Shown one piece after another: positions 1 through 9,356 of a DNA stretch of 64,000 nt; position 1 is the stretch's first letter; every line of letters begins with the position of its first letter. Where the stretch lies: NCBI RefSeq assembly GCF_003075395.1, contig NZ_QDFV01000001.1:467328-531327 (forward strand), read 5' to 3'. This stretch comes from Microbacterium sp. TPD7012 (GTDB lineage: Bacteria; Actinomycetota; Actinomycetes; Actinomycetales; Microbacteriaceae). The position numbers and the translations under genes were made by a program. A model generated the notes under the pieces. It searched no databases. It saw nothing but the letters and a program-made list of their open reading frames with translations, and had not been told where the DNA came from.

Positions 1-1208
1 GCATGGTCGAGAAGCTCGCTCGCAACGGCGCCGACGTCGCCCGCGGCCTGTACGGCGCCCGCGGATGGGTCGGGCATCACAACTCCGACCTGTGGGGCTG
101 GGCTCTGCCGGTCGGCGGGGGCCACGGTGCACCGAGCTGGGCGATCTGGATGATGGGTGGCGTCTGGCTCACGCACAGCCTGTGGGACGCGTACGAGTTC
201 GGCGGCGACCGCGAACTGCTGCGCACCCGCATCTGGCCGCTGCTGCGCGGTGCCGCCGAGTTCGGTCTCGACTGGCTCGTGCCGGATGCCGAGGGGCGAC
301 TGCGCACGTCGCCGTCGACCTCTCCGGAGAACTCCTTCTTCGCCCCCGACGGCGAGGGGACCGCGGTCGGTCTCACGTCGGCATCCGATCTCCTGCTCCT
401 GCAGAGCCTTTTCGAACGTGCGCGGACGGCGATCGACGTGCTGCAGATCGACGACGACGCGCTGCGCGCCGAGCTCGACGAGGCGCTCGCGCACCTCGAC
501 CCGGTGATCGTCCGCGCCGACGGCCGGATCGGCGAATGGTCGGAGGATGTCGTCGAGGTCGAACCGCTCCACCGCCACATGACGCCGCTGATCGGCATCC
601 ACCCGCTCGATGTGACCACGCGCGAGCGCACGCCCGAGCTCTTCGACGCCGGCATCCGCCTGCTCGACGCCCGCGGTCCCGGCGCCATGGGCTGGTCCTG
701 GGCGTGGAAGATCGCGCTGCGCGCACGGATGCGCGACGGCGAGACCGCCGCGTCGCTGCTGGACGAGGCACTCACGGCGTTCGACGGCGATGCCATGCGG
801 CACGGCCCGGTCGACGGTTCGGAGTGGGGCGGGCTGCTGCCGAACCTGTTCAGCACGCATCCGCCGTTCCAGATCGATGCGAACCTCGGGTTCCCGGCGT
901 CGATCACCGAGCTGCTGGTGCAGAGCCATGGCGGCGTCGTGCGGCTGCTGCCAGCGCTCCCGTCGGAGTGGCGCGAGGGCGACGTGCAGGGCATCCGGGC
1001 GCGCACCGGCCTCGAGGTCGACCTGGCGTGGAGCGACGGGCGCCTGAGCGAGGCGCAGCTGCGCAACCGGCTCGACGAAGACCGCGACGTGGTGATCGAG
1101 CACGACGGCGTCCGAGTATCGGTGACCATCGCTGCGGGCGGGGTGTTCGACGTGCCCGTGGGCGACCTCGCCGGCGCCGTGGTGGGAGGATCCGCCGATG
1201 CGCGGTGA
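1..1208 (+). CDS. alpha-L-fucosidase, GH95 family (5' end outside the window)
   Basis: This is the C-terminal half (about 401 residues visible) of a glycoside hydrolase that removes terminal alpha-1,2-linked L-fucose by inversion. GH95 proteins are usually 750-850 residues, so the N-terminal domain lies off the left edge; the frame is open from the first bases and the ATG at base 3 is internal. The catalytic signatures are visible in order: HHNSDLWG (the Asn cluster that activates water), STSPEN (candidate catalytic Glu), HRHMTPLIGIHP, GWSWAWK, and PPFQIDANLG with the conserved Asp, followed by the LLPALPSEW motif of the C-terminal beta-domain. The last 11 bases overlap the esterase gene downstream, so the two are probably co-transcribed. 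Family assignment is firm; the natural substrate is inferred from the neighbouring fucosidases. Confidence 0.9.
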   Translation, partial: MVEKLARNGADVARGLYGARGWVGHHNSDLWGWALPVGGGHGAPSWAIWMMGGVWLTHSLWDAYEFGGDRELLRTRIWPLLRGAAEFGLDWLVPDAEGRLRTSPSTSPENSFFAPDGEGTAVGLTSASDLLLLQSLFERARTAIDVLQIDDDALRAELDEALAHLDPVIVRADGRIGEWSEDVVEVEPLHRHMTPLIGIHPLDVTTRERTPELFDAGIRLLDARGPGAMGWSWAWKIALRARMRDGETAASLLDEALTAFDGDAMRHGPVDGSEWGGLLPNLFSTHPPFQIDANLGFPASITELLVQSHGGVVRLLPALPSEWREGDVQGIRARTGLEVDLAWSDGRLSEAQLRNRLDEDRDVVIEHDGVRVSVTIAAGGVFDVPVGDLAGAVVGGSADAR

Positions 1209-2172
1209 GACGACGACCGTCGACATGCCGACGACCCAGACCGAGCCGAGCGACTTCGATGACTTCTGGGCCGAGACGCTCGCCGAGACCAGGCGCTTTC
1301 CGCTCGACGTCACGATCGAGCCGCGCGAGACCCGGCTGACGGTGATCGACGTGTTCGAGGTGACGTTCCGCGGATTCGGCGGGACGCGCATCCGCGCCTG
1401 GCTCCGCTTGCCCCACGGTGCGACGGAACCCCTGCCGGGACTCGTGCAGCTCTTCGGCTACGGCAACGGACGAGGTCACGCACTGCGCGACCTGCGCTGG
1501 GCCGCCGCCGGATACGCCCATCTCGTGGTGGACGCGCGTGGCCAGGGGCACGGAGACACCGAGGACGACCACCCCGAGGGCGGGCCGTCTGCCGGCGGGT
1601 TCCTCACCCGGGGGCTGCGCTCGCCGCGTGAGTACTACTACCGGCGGGTGTACGCCGACGCCGTGCGCGCGGTCGAGGCGCTGCGCTCGCTGGAGGCCGT
1701 CGACGCGTCGCGCGTCGGCGTCGTCGGAGCGAGCCAGGGCGGCGGTATCGCGCTCGCGATCGCGGGTCTGGTGCCGGATCTCGCGGTGGCGATCATCCAG
1801 GCGCCCTTCCTCTGCGAACTGAACCGCGCTGCGGACCTGAGCAGCGAGGAGCCGTACGCGCTCCTGACCCAGTACTTCGCCGATCGCCGGCTCGACACGG
1901 CCGCCGCCCTCGACACGCTGCGCTACTTCGACGGGGTCAACCACGCCAAGCGCGCGACCGCCCCGGCCATCCTCAGCACCGGCCTGCGTGACGGCATCAC
2001 GCCGCCGGCATCCGTCCTTCCCGCCTTCACCGCGTACGCCGGCGAGAAGCAGATCGTGCTCTGGCCGTACAACGGCCACGAGGCCGGCGGCGACCTCGAT
2101 GAGGAGAACGCGCTGGAGTTCGCGGCGACGAACCTGGCTTCCGGTGCCTCAACCTCCGCACGGCGGGGCTGA
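1198..2172 (+). CDS. acetyl xylan esterase / cephalosporin-C deacetylase family (CE7)
   Basis: An alpha/beta hydrolase of 324 residues that should remove O-acetyl groups from oligosaccharides in the cytoplasm. It shows the CE7 signatures RGQG near residue 117, nucleophile motif GASQGG (Ser near residue 181), an Asp in TGLRDG and a C-terminal catalytic His in NGHEAGG; length is normal for CE7 (about 320). The ATG at 1198 is chosen because a good ribosome site (GGGAGGA) lies 7 nt upstream and the start overlaps the GH95 stop by 11 nt; an in-frame ATG at 1225 is the alternative. Pairing with a fucosidase suggests de-acetylation of the same glycan before or after fucose removal, which is inference. 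Confidence 0.88.
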   Translation: MRGETTTVDMPTTQTEPSDFDDFWAETLAETRRFPLDVTIEPRETRLTVIDVFEVTFRGFGGTRIRAWLRLPHGATEPLPGLVQLFGYGNGRGHALRDLRWAAAGYAHLVVDARGQGHGDTEDDHPEGGPSAGGFLTRGLRSPREYYYRRVYADAVRAVEALRSLEAVDASRVGVVGASQGGGIALAIAGLVPDLAVAIIQAPFLCELNRAADLSSEEPYALLTQYFADRRLDTAAALDTLRYFDGVNHAKRATAPAILSTGLRDGITPPASVLPAFTAYAGEKQIVLWPYNGHEAGGDLDEENALEFAATNLASGASTSARRG

Positions 2173-2210
2173 GGATTCGCTACCGTAGCCGATAACGACT
2201 GAGGAATTCG

Positions 2211-3377
2211 ATGGACCACGACACCGCCGCACGCACCTCCCTGATCCGCTCCGCCTCGGATGCCGGGTCGAAGGTGTTCGCGACGATCCTGACGCGCAGT
2301 CCCATCAGCCGCATCGACATCGCGCGACAGACCGGACTCTCGCAGGCCGCCGTGACGAAGGCGGTCTCGCCGCTCGTCGCCGCCGGCCTCGTCGACGCGC
2401 CCCCGGCCGCGCACCGCGACGGCAACCCCGGACGCCCGGTCGCCCCGGTCTCGATCGTGCCCGAGGCGATGATCATGCTGGGCGTGAAGGTGAACGTCGA
2501 CGAGATCATCGCCGTCGCCACCGACCTCGGCACCGCCGTGCTCGCGGTCGAGCGCCGACTGGTCCCGCACCACGATCCGGATGCCGTCCTCGAGGCGATC
2601 GTCGAGGTCGTCGGCGTGCTCGAGGCCGCGCTCGGCGAGCGCTCCGCCGCGATCGCCGGTCTCGGCGTCTCGGTCTCGGGCGATGTCGACACTCAGGCGG
2701 GAGTCGTGCGCGAATCGGCGATCATGGGCTGGCGCGACGAGCCGTTCGGCGCGCGGCTGCAGGAGCGTCTCGGTCGGCCGGTCACCCTCGAGAACGACGT
2801 GCACGCGCTGACGGTCGGCGAGCACTGGTTCGGCGTCGGCCTCGGCACGGCCTCGTTCGCGATCGTCACGATCGGCCGCGGCATCGGCAGCGGCCTGCAC
2901 CTGAACGGCCAGGTCGTGACCGGAGCGTACGGCGTCGCCGGCGAGATCGGGCACCTGCCCCTCGCCGACCCGCAGCGGATCTGCCCGTGCGGCCGGCAGG
3001 GCTGCGTCGAGGCCGTCGCCTCGACCGCGGCCATCGAAGCCGCGGTGTCGGCCGCGCACGGTCGTCCCATCGCGATCGACGAGGCGGTCAAGCTCGCGCA
3101 CAGCGGCGATCGGGCTGCCGAGGCCGCCTTCCAGGAGGCCTCCGCGATCATCGGAACCGCGATCGCGACGCTCGTGAACCTGACCGGACCGGAACTGGTC
3201 ATCATCGGCGGCGAGGGAGTGTCCAACTTCGACCTGTACGACGCCACCCTGCGCAGCGCCTTCGATGCGCACGCGTTCGGGGCGGCCGCGCGCTGCCGCA
3301 TCGTGGTGCGCCCGCACACCTTCGAGGACTGGGCCCGCGGCGCTGCCGCGGCCGCGATCCAGTCCCTCGTGCTCTGA
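2211..3377 (+). CDS. ROK-family transcriptional regulator
   Basis: A 388-residue NagC/XylR-type regulator. Residues about 15-75 form a winged helix-turn-helix (ISRIDIARQTGLSQAAVTKAV). The rest is a ROK sugar-kinase fold containing the zinc-binding signature CPCGRQGCVE. ROK regulators usually repress sugar genes and are released by a sugar or sugar phosphate, so this one probably controls the adjacent fucosidase-esterase genes, the convergent ABC operon, or both. The ATG follows GAGGA by 5 nt and lies 38 nt after the esterase stop. A strong hairpin terminator follows. The effector cannot be read from the sequence. Confidence 0.9.
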   Translation: MDHDTAARTSLIRSASDAGSKVFATILTRSPISRIDIARQTGLSQAAVTKAVSPLVAAGLVDAPPAAHRDGNPGRPVAPVSIVPEAMIMLGVKVNVDEIIAVATDLGTAVLAVERRLVPHHDPDAVLEAIVEVVGVLEAALGERSAAIAGLGVSVSGDVDTQAGVVRESAIMGWRDEPFGARLQERLGRPVTLENDVHALTVGEHWFGVGLGTASFAIVTIGRGIGSGLHLNGQVVTGAYGVAGEIGHLPLADPQRICPCGRQGCVEAVASTAAIEAAVSAAHGRPIAIDEAVKLAHSGDRAAEAAFQEASAIIGTAIATLVNLTGPELVIIGGEGVSNFDLYDATLRSAFDAHAFGAAARCRIVVRPHTFEDWARGAAAAAIQSLVL

Positions 3378-3434
3378 CGCGCAGCATCCGCAGCGTCCGG
3401 GGACCGAAGTCCCGGCATCCGTCCCGGACACAGA

Positions 3435-3465
3435 ACTGCCCGGCGGGGTCATCCCGCCGGGCAGT
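3435..3465. terminator. bidirectional hairpin terminator
   Basis: A perfect 13-bp inverted repeat (ACTGCCCGGCGGG and its complement) with a 5-nt GTCAT loop sits between the convergent ROK regulator and the solute-binding protein gene. It should terminate transcription from both sides; there is no long T tract on either side. Confidence 0.75.
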
Positions 3466-3479
3466 CACCGCTCTCGTGA

Positions 3480-5111
3480 TCAGAGCGCGTCGTACAGCTT
3501 CTGCTGCAGCTCGAGGTAGCGCTCGACGCCGAGACCGTTCAGGTCGTCGATGTACGCCTGCCAGGCGCCGTCGTCGTCGATGTCGCGCTGACCGGTGGCG
3601 AACTCCGCCTGCGCCTGCGTGATGTAGGTCGCGATGTTCGTCTGCAGCTCGGCGATCTCCGCCGAGGTGTCGGGGTCGGGCCACAGCTTGTTGTCGGGGA
3701 ACAGCAGGTCCTCGTCGGGCGCGAACGGCTCGTACAGCTGCGTCGCCTCGAGCAGACGGCGCTCGTAGCCGTCGGGGGAGTAGACGTCCTCCGGCACGAC
3801 CTGCGAGTTGCGGTACTCGAGCGAGTCCCAGTACTGGCCCATCGAGCGCCATGAGGCGTTGGACGTCTCGTCATAGGTGAGCGGCTTGAACGTCGGCTCG
3901 AGCTCGGGGTCAAGGGCGAGGTCGCCGTCCTCGGCCGGAACCCAGGCCTCGCCCTCCGGTCCCATCGCGCCGAGCCGGTCGCCCTCGTCGGTCACCAGGT
4001 AGTCGATGAGCTTGATCGCCTTGACGCGCTCGTCCTCGGTCGACTTGTTCGTGAGGGCGAACATGCCCAGCGGGCTGACCTGCGAGCGGAAGGTGGCGAA
4101 CTGCGTGCCGTCCGGGCCCTTCACCGGAGCCACCGCGTCGTAGTGCTTGTCTCGTCCGTCGGGAGAGTCGGCCGTGACGATCTCGTACGGGTGCAGCACT
4201 GCTGCCGCGCCGAGGATCTCGGCTTCCGCGTTGTCGCCGAGGGCGCGCAGCGCTTCACCGTTCTGCGTGAAGGATGCCGTGTCGATCAAGCCCTCCTCGG
4301 CGAGCGATGCGATGTACTGCAGACCCGCTCGCCAGCCGTCCGACGTCGCCGAGAGCTCGACCTTGCCGCCGTCCATCACCATCGGCGGCGGACTCGAGGG
4401 GCTGCCGTACGGTGCGTAGGCGAACGCATTCATGAAGTAGTTGATGACGGGCTCGGATGCCGATGCGCTGAGCGCGACCTCGTCGGCCTTGCCGTTGCCG
4501 TTGGGGTCGTCGTTCTTGAACGCCCGCAGCACCTCTCGGAGCTCTTCGGTGGTCGTCGGCTGCTCCAGGCCGAGCTTGTCGAGCCAGGTGGTGTTCATCC
4601 ACAGCTTCGAAGGGTAGCTGCAGTGGAAGCACTCGGTGAACTGCGTGATCGCGTAGATGTGCCCGTCGGGCGCGGTGACCGACTGCTTCCAGTCGGGCTT
4701 CTCCTCGAAGCGCTCTTTGAGGTTGGGGGCGTACTCGTCGATCAGGTCCTCGAGCGGGACCAGCACTCCCTGCTGCCCGTACTTGAGCACCTCGCTGCGC
4801 GAGAAGGCGTCGACCCACGGCACGAGGAAGTACGCGTCGGGGTAGTCGCCGCTCGCGAGCGAGACCTGCCGCTTCTCGCCCGCGACGCTGCCGTCGTAGG
4901 TCGTGGTCTGCCAGTCGAAGTCGATGTCGAACTTCTTCTCGACCAGCTGGGTGAACGCGTTGTCCTCGAGCGAGCCGTTGTCGCCCTGGGGGCCGAACGC
5001 GACCAGCTGGCCGTTGTCGTCGTCACTCGGCGACGTGCAGGCGGCCAGCGCCGCCGTCGCTAGGGCCAGCACGCCTGCGGCGGCCACCCCTCTGATGATG
5101 CTGTGTCTCAT
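3480..5111 (-). CDS. extracellular solute-binding lipoprotein of carbohydrate ABC transporter (LipO/YtcQ type)
   Basis: A 543-residue secreted lipoprotein that should capture an oligosaccharide for the two permeases upstream. The N-terminus has a signal peptide ending in the lipobox LAAC, with Cys25 as lipidation site. The length and the features of the mature protein (QLVEKKFDIDF, LWMNTTWLDKLGLEQPTT, GRDKHYDAVAPVKGPDGTQ) match the large LipO/YtcQ-like binding proteins that partner LplB/YtcP permeases. A GGAG site sits 8 nt before the ATG. It is the last gene of a three-gene minus-strand unit. No ATPase is encoded nearby, so a shared MsiK-type ATPase elsewhere is presumed. The ligand is unknown; context suggests a plant or host glycan fragment. 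Confidence 0.88.
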   Translation of the reverse strand: MRHSIIRGVAAAGVLALATAALAACTSPSDDDNGQLVAFGPQGDNGSLEDNAFTQLVEKKFDIDFDWQTTTYDGSVAGEKRQVSLASGDYPDAYFLVPWVDAFSRSEVLKYGQQGVLVPLEDLIDEYAPNLKERFEEKPDWKQSVTAPDGHIYAITQFTECFHCSYPSKLWMNTTWLDKLGLEQPTTTEELREVLRAFKNDDPNGNGKADEVALSASASEPVINYFMNAFAYAPYGSPSSPPPMVMDGGKVELSATSDGWRAGLQYIASLAEEGLIDTASFTQNGEALRALGDNAEAEILGAAAVLHPYEIVTADSPDGRDKHYDAVAPVKGPDGTQFATFRSQVSPLGMFALTNKSTEDERVKAIKLIDYLVTDEGDRLGAMGPEGEAWVPAEDGDLALDPELEPTFKPLTYDETSNASWRSMGQYWDSLEYRNSQVVPEDVYSPDGYERRLLEATQLYEPFAPDEDLLFPDNKLWPDPDTSAEIAELQTNIATYITQAQAEFATGQRDIDDDGAWQAYIDDLNGLGVERYLELQQKLYDAL

Positions 5112-5163
5112 TGCCGGAATCTCCTTTGCCCGGTTAATGGGTGATGTGGTGGGTCTGTGGGGG

Positions 5164-6141
5164 TCAGCCCTTGACGGCGCCGACCATGATGCCCTTGTTG
5201 AAGTGCTTCGCCACGAACGGGTAGGCGACGAGCATCGGTATGGTCGCGATCACGACCGTCGAGTAGCGGAGCAGATCGGCGAGCTCGCGGCGTCGCAGCT
5301 GCTCGGCAACGTCGCCGCCGCCGCCGGAGTCGTTCAGGATGAGCAGGCCGCGCAGCACGAGCTGCAGCGGTTGCAGGTCGGCGTCGCGCAGGTAGAGCAG
5401 GGCGTCGAAGTACGAGTTCCACTGCATGATCGCGTACATCAGGGCGATCACCGCGATCAACGGCTTGGCCAGCGGAAGCACGACTGTCCACAGGATGCGG
5501 AGTTCGCTCGCGCCGTCGAGCTGCGCCGCCTCGTACACCTCGTCGGGAACGGCGGAGCGGAAGTAGACGATCGCGATGATCACCTGCCAGACGCCGATCG
5601 CATTCGGCAGCAGCATCGACCAGCGCGTGTCGAGCAGGCCGAGCGACTGCACCACGAGGTACATCGGGATCACGCCGCCGCTGAACAGCATCGTGAAGAC
5701 GACGCCGCCGGTGATGACCTTGCGTCCCACGAGCTGCATCCGCGACAGCGGATAGGCGATCGCGACCGTGCCGAGCACGCTGATGGCGGTGCCGGCGACG
5801 GTGTAGAAGATCGAGTTGCCGAAACCGCGCAGGATCGCCGGGTTGCCGAGCGCCTCCTCGTATCCGCGGAAGGTGAACTCGACGGGCCAGAACAGCACGC
5901 GCCCGGACGACACGGCCTGCGGGCTCGACAGCGAGCTGGCGAGGATGTTGAGCAGGGGCAGCAGCACCACCAGAAGGAATACGGAGAGCAGGATGTAGGC
6001 CGCGACGATGAAGACGCGATCGGCCCTGGTCTCCTTGACCTTCACACCGCGCATCCTGGGGTCGCGCCGCCGACGGGGCTTCTTGTTCTTCGCGACGACG
6101 ATCTCCTCGGTGAGGAGGGCCTCGGTGTTGATCGTGGTCAC
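5164..6141 (-). CDS. carbohydrate ABC transporter permease (YtcP / MalG-like)
   Basis: Inner-membrane permease of 325 residues with six predicted membrane helices and the EAA loop EAAQLDGASELRILWTVVLPLAKP that contacts the ATPase. The start is the GTG at 6141, which overlaps the stop of the upstream permease gene as GTGA, a typical translational-coupling arrangement; the open frame runs further upstream but only as antisense-like sequence. An Arg/Lys-rich cytoplasmic leader (KNKKPRRRRDP) precedes the first helix. It forms the membrane pore with the permease encoded at 6138-7112 and is fed by the lipoprotein at 3480-5111. Confidence 0.88.
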   Translation of the reverse strand: MTTINTEALLTEEIVVAKNKKPRRRRDPRMRGVKVKETRADRVFIVAAYILLSVFLLVVLLPLLNILASSLSSPQAVSSGRVLFWPVEFTFRGYEEALGNPAILRGFGNSIFYTVAGTAISVLGTVAIAYPLSRMQLVGRKVITGGVVFTMLFSGGVIPMYLVVQSLGLLDTRWSMLLPNAIGVWQVIIAIVYFRSAVPDEVYEAAQLDGASELRILWTVVLPLAKPLIAVIALMYAIMQWNSYFDALLYLRDADLQPLQLVLRGLLILNDSGGGGDVAEQLRRRELADLLRYSTVVIATIPMLVAYPFVAKHFNKGIMVGAVKG

Positions 6142-7112
6142 CACAGTCCGTTCCCCGTCACTCGCTTGGAGACGCCGTTCACGACCACCAGCAGCACGAG
6201 GCTGATCAGGGCGTTGAAGAGACCGATGGTCGCTCCCAGACTGAAGTTCGCGTTCAGGATGCCGGTCTTGTAGACGTACGTCGGGATGATCTCCGAGGTC
6301 GACAGGTTGAGCGCGTTCTGCAGAAGGAACGCCTTCTCGAATCCGATCGCCATGATGTTGCCGACACCCAGGATGAGGATGATGGTCGCGGTCGGCAGCA
6401 GGGCGGGGATGTCGACGTTCCAGATCTTCTGGAGGCGGGTCGCGCCGTCGATCTTGGCCGCCTCGTAGAGCGACGTGTCGACCGAGGCGAGGGCGGCGAG
6501 GTAGATGACCGCCGAGTATCCGGTCGTGGTCCAGATGTCGGTCGCGACGTAGATGTGGCGGAAGAAGTCGGCATCGGCGAGGAGATCGACCTGTCCGGCG
6601 CCGAAGAAGCTGAACGTCCTGCCGAGGAGCCCGACTCTCGGGGAGAGCAGCAGGATCGTCATCGAGACGACCACGACGGTCGAGATGAAGTACGGCGCGT
6701 AGGTGACGAGCTGCACCGTGCGGGTGAAGAAGCGCAGTCGCACCTCGTTGAGGGCCAGCGCGAGGATGATCGGCAGCGGGAAGCTCGCGATCAGCGTGTA
6801 GCCGGCCAGGAGGAACGTGTTGCCGACGAGCCGCGGGAACACCGGGTTGCGGAAGAGGTTCGCGAAGTTGTCGAGGCCGACCCAGGGGCTGCCCCACACG
6901 CCGTCGATCGGGTTGTAGTTCTTGAACGCGATCACGGCGTTCGCCATCGGGATGTAGCGGAAGACGATGAACCAGATGATGGGGATCAGGAGCAGCAGGT
7001 ACAGCTGCCAGTAGCGGCGCAGACTCCGGACGAGACGCGAGGGGCGCCGGGGTGCGATCGCAGGCGTCTCCGCCGGGGTGGCGGGGAGGTCATGCTCGAC
7101 ACTGAGCGTCAT
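6138..7112 (-). CDS. carbohydrate ABC transporter permease (LplB / YteP-like)
   Basis: A 324-residue MalF-type permease. It has a basic N-terminal cytoplasmic segment, six membrane helices beginning at YWQLYLLLLIPIIWFIVFRY, and the EAA motif YEAAKIDGATRLQKIWNVDIPAL. It is the first gene of the three-gene import unit 7112 to 3480 and overlaps the next permease by 4 nt. A promoter-like element with a nearby palindrome lies just upstream. Large-binding-protein systems of this subtype import oligosaccharides such as galacturonides, rhamnogalacturonan pieces or N-glycan fragments; which one applies here is not visible. Confidence 0.88.
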   Translation of the reverse strand: MTLSVEHDLPATPAETPAIAPRRPSRLVRSLRRYWQLYLLLLIPIIWFIVFRYIPMANAVIAFKNYNPIDGVWGSPWVGLDNFANLFRNPVFPRLVGNTFLLAGYTLIASFPLPIILALALNEVRLRFFTRTVQLVTYAPYFISTVVVVSMTILLLSPRVGLLGRTFSFFGAGQVDLLADADFFRHIYVATDIWTTTGYSAVIYLAALASVDTSLYEAAKIDGATRLQKIWNVDIPALLPTATIILILGVGNIMAIGFEKAFLLQNALNLSTSEIIPTYVYKTGILNANFSLGATIGLFNALISLVLLVVVNGVSKRVTGNGLW

Positions 7113-7132
7113 GGCTACCTTCTCGAGGTGGA

Positions 7133-7143
7133 TTACTTTACAA
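7133..7143. promoter_or_regulatory. candidate operator palindrome downstream of -10
   Basis: On the minus strand the sequence TTACGTTGTAA (TTAC, 3-nt spacer, GTAA) lies 3-13 nt after the -10 box of the ABC operon, inside a wider ATTAC...GTAAT repeat. A repressor bound here would block initiation. No protein is assigned; the nearby GntR/FCD and ROK regulators are candidates. Confidence 0.35.
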
Positions 7144-7146
7144 CGT

Positions 7147-7175
7147 AATATAACTCTGCCTCAGGAATTGTGCAA
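7147..7175 (-). promoter_or_regulatory. sigma70-type promoter of the ABC operon
   Basis: Minus-strand -35 TTGCAC (7170-7175), a 17-nt spacer and -10 TATATT (7147-7152) lie 35 nt before the permease ATG. This is one of the best promoter matches in the window and is markedly AT-rich for this genome. Confidence 0.6.
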
Positions 7176-7190
7176 CCCTGAGTGGATGCC

Positions 7191-9356
7191 TCAGGCCTCG
7201 ATGGCCGTGAAGTGCAGGAGCATCGCCTGGCTGGGGTTCAGCACCGGCAGCGGCAGTCCCTGCTCGAGCACGGCACCCGTGCAGATGAGGTCGTCGCTTT
7301 GCCGCAGCCATGACGGGTCCTCGACCTCGTGGCGGCTCGCCGGACCGGCCTCGTCGCGCACCCGCACGCGGTAGTGCGTGCGCGGATCGAGTCCGGGGAT
7401 CTGCACGCGCGGCGTGTGAGCGACGCCGCTGGTCTCGGTGCGGACCCACGCGAACAGTGCTTCGCGTCGATCGTGTGCGACGATGCCGTGCAACAGCGCA
7501 CCATCGTCGACCGTGTCGGCGCGAACGGTGACGCCCGAGTGGATCAGGCCTCGCATCTCCTTGTACAGCGCCGCCCACGCCGCGATCCCACGGCGTTCGT
7601 CCTCGGTTGCCGTGTCGATGTCCCATTCCAGGCCGGCGTGCCCGAACAGAGCGGTGACCGCCCGGAAGGAGAACGACGCGTGCCGGTGTGTGGTGTGCGA
7701 CTCGGCGGCGCCGATATGGGAGCCGATCAGCTCGGGCGGCAGCAGGGTCTGCGTCCAGCGCTGGATGCTCTGGCGTTCGACGGGGTCGTTGCAGTCCGAC
7801 GCCCACACGCGATCGGTGCGCGCGAGGATCCCGAGATCGACCCGTGCGCCACCGCTCGCGCATGACTCGATCTCGAGCAGCGGATGCCGACGGCGGATCT
7901 CGTCGAGCACGCGGTAGACGCCCTGCGTGTGCGCCCGTACCCGCCGATCGCCGTGGGCCCCGAGTGCTGCGTGCAGATCGCGGTTGTGGTCCCACTTCAC
8001 GAAGTCGACGGCCGCTTCGGTGATCACCGCGTCGAGGCGGTCCACGACGTACGTGGCCACCTCCTCGCGGGAGAAGTCGAGCACGAACTGATGACGCGAC
8101 TCGAGCTGCCGTTCCTCGCCCAGGAGCCAGTCCGGATGGGTGCGGGCGAGGTCGGAGTCGGGGTTCACCATCTCGGGCTCGAACCAGAGGCCGAACTGCA
8201 TGCCCCGTTCGTGCACCCGGTCCGACAGCGGCCGGAGCCCGGCGGGCCAGACCTCGTCGTCGACGAACCAGTCGCCGAGTCCGGCGTGGTCGTCGCGGCG
8301 CCCGCGGAACCAGCCGTCGTCGAGCACGAACCGCTCGATGCCGAGTTCCGCGGCAGACCCGGCCAGGGCGGAGAGTGTGTCGAGGTCGTGTTCGAAGTAC
8401 ACGGCCTCCCACGTGTTGAGCAGCAGGGGGCGTGGCGATCGGGGGTGTTCGGGGCGGGAGCGGATGGCGGCGTGCAGTCGCGCGGTGACGCCGTCGATCC
8501 CCTCATCGCTCCAGACGAACAGTGCCTCCGGCGACCGGTAGGTCTCGCCGGGTCGGAGGCGGATCTCGCCGGCATCGACGAGCTCGCCCGTACCCAGTAC
8601 GGAGCTGTGCACGCCGGCACCCTCCGGGAGGCGTTCCACGAGTGTCTCCTGGTTGCCGCTCCAGGCGAGGTGCGCGGCCCAGATCTCGCCCGCGCGGAAC
8701 CGGAAGCCCGCGGTCCCTGCCATCGTGAGCAGCGCGGAATCGTGCCCCGGCCGCCCGCGCCGGGAGGAGCGGAGCCGGGTGCCGTCGTGGATGGGCGAAC
8801 GCTGCGGGCGGCGCTCGTTGGTCCAGCGTCCGGAGAAGTCGAGCACCTCCTCTGCGCGACCGGGCAGCGGGAGGAGCGCGCGAGCGGCGCGGACGTCGAC
8901 CGCCCGATCGGCGGTGTTGCGGAGCTCGATCGTGGCGTGCAGGATGCCGGCGGCGTCCAGCCGATAGGCGAACACCACGTCGGCGAGCGAGGCCGCGTCG
9001 TGCATCGTGAACTGCACCTCGGACTCCGCGGCGTCCGTCGAGATGAGCGTGAAGCCGTCGATGACGGCACCCGTCGCATCCGCCTCGATCGCCGGAGTGC
9101 CCGACCATCCGTGTGCGCGGCCGGCGGCGATCGAGAACGACCGGGGGATGTCGATCGAGCTGTTCATCACCGCCGGGGTCGCCGTGGCGATCATGCCGGC
9201 GACATCGTCGTCGTCGAGCGCTCGACCCCAGTGCGCGAGTGCCGGCGCCCCGAACGCGTCGGCGGCGAACACCACGCTGACACCGCCGCGGCGGAGGTGC
9301 GCGAGGGCGCGCGTCCCGAGGGGGTCGACGCGAGGGAGACTGATACTTGACGTCAT
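7191..9356 (-). CDS. alpha-galactosidase, GH36 family
   Basis: A 721-residue cytoplasmic retaining alpha-galactosidase that releases terminal alpha-D-galactose from oligosaccharides. The N-terminal beta-supersandwich (to about residue 310) leads into the catalytic barrel with LLLNTWEAVYFEHD, FVLDDGWF, WFEPEMVNPDS, the nucleophile motif KWDHNRDL, CASGGARVDLG and the acid/base motif ASDCND. Length is typical for bacterial GH36 of about 720-740 residues. No clear ribosome site precedes the ATG. It lies 67 nt after the GntR gene, so it may be the last gene of the operon that starts with GH29 at 16795. Together with three fucosidases it fits degradation of a glycan bearing both fucose and alpha-galactose. 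Confidence 0.92.
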   Translation of the reverse strand: MTSSISLPRVDPLGTRALAHLRRGGVSVVFAADAFGAPALAHWGRALDDDDVAGMIATATPAVMNSSIDIPRSFSIAAGRAHGWSGTPAIEADATGAVIDGFTLISTDAAESEVQFTMHDAASLADVVFAYRLDAAGILHATIELRNTADRAVDVRAARALLPLPGRAEEVLDFSGRWTNERRPQRSPIHDGTRLRSSRRGRPGHDSALLTMAGTAGFRFRAGEIWAAHLAWSGNQETLVERLPEGAGVHSSVLGTGELVDAGEIRLRPGETYRSPEALFVWSDEGIDGVTARLHAAIRSRPEHPRSPRPLLLNTWEAVYFEHDLDTLSALAGSAAELGIERFVLDDGWFRGRRDDHAGLGDWFVDDEVWPAGLRPLSDRVHERGMQFGLWFEPEMVNPDSDLARTHPDWLLGEERQLESRHQFVLDFSREEVATYVVDRLDAVITEAAVDFVKWDHNRDLHAALGAHGDRRVRAHTQGVYRVLDEIRRRHPLLEIESCASGGARVDLGILARTDRVWASDCNDPVERQSIQRWTQTLLPPELIGSHIGAAESHTTHRHASFSFRAVTALFGHAGLEWDIDTATEDERRGIAAWAALYKEMRGLIHSGVTVRADTVDDGALLHGIVAHDRREALFAWVRTETSGVAHTPRVQIPGLDPRTHYRVRVRDEAGPASRHEVEDPSWLRQSDDLICTGAVLEQGLPLPVLNPSQAMLLHFTAIEA

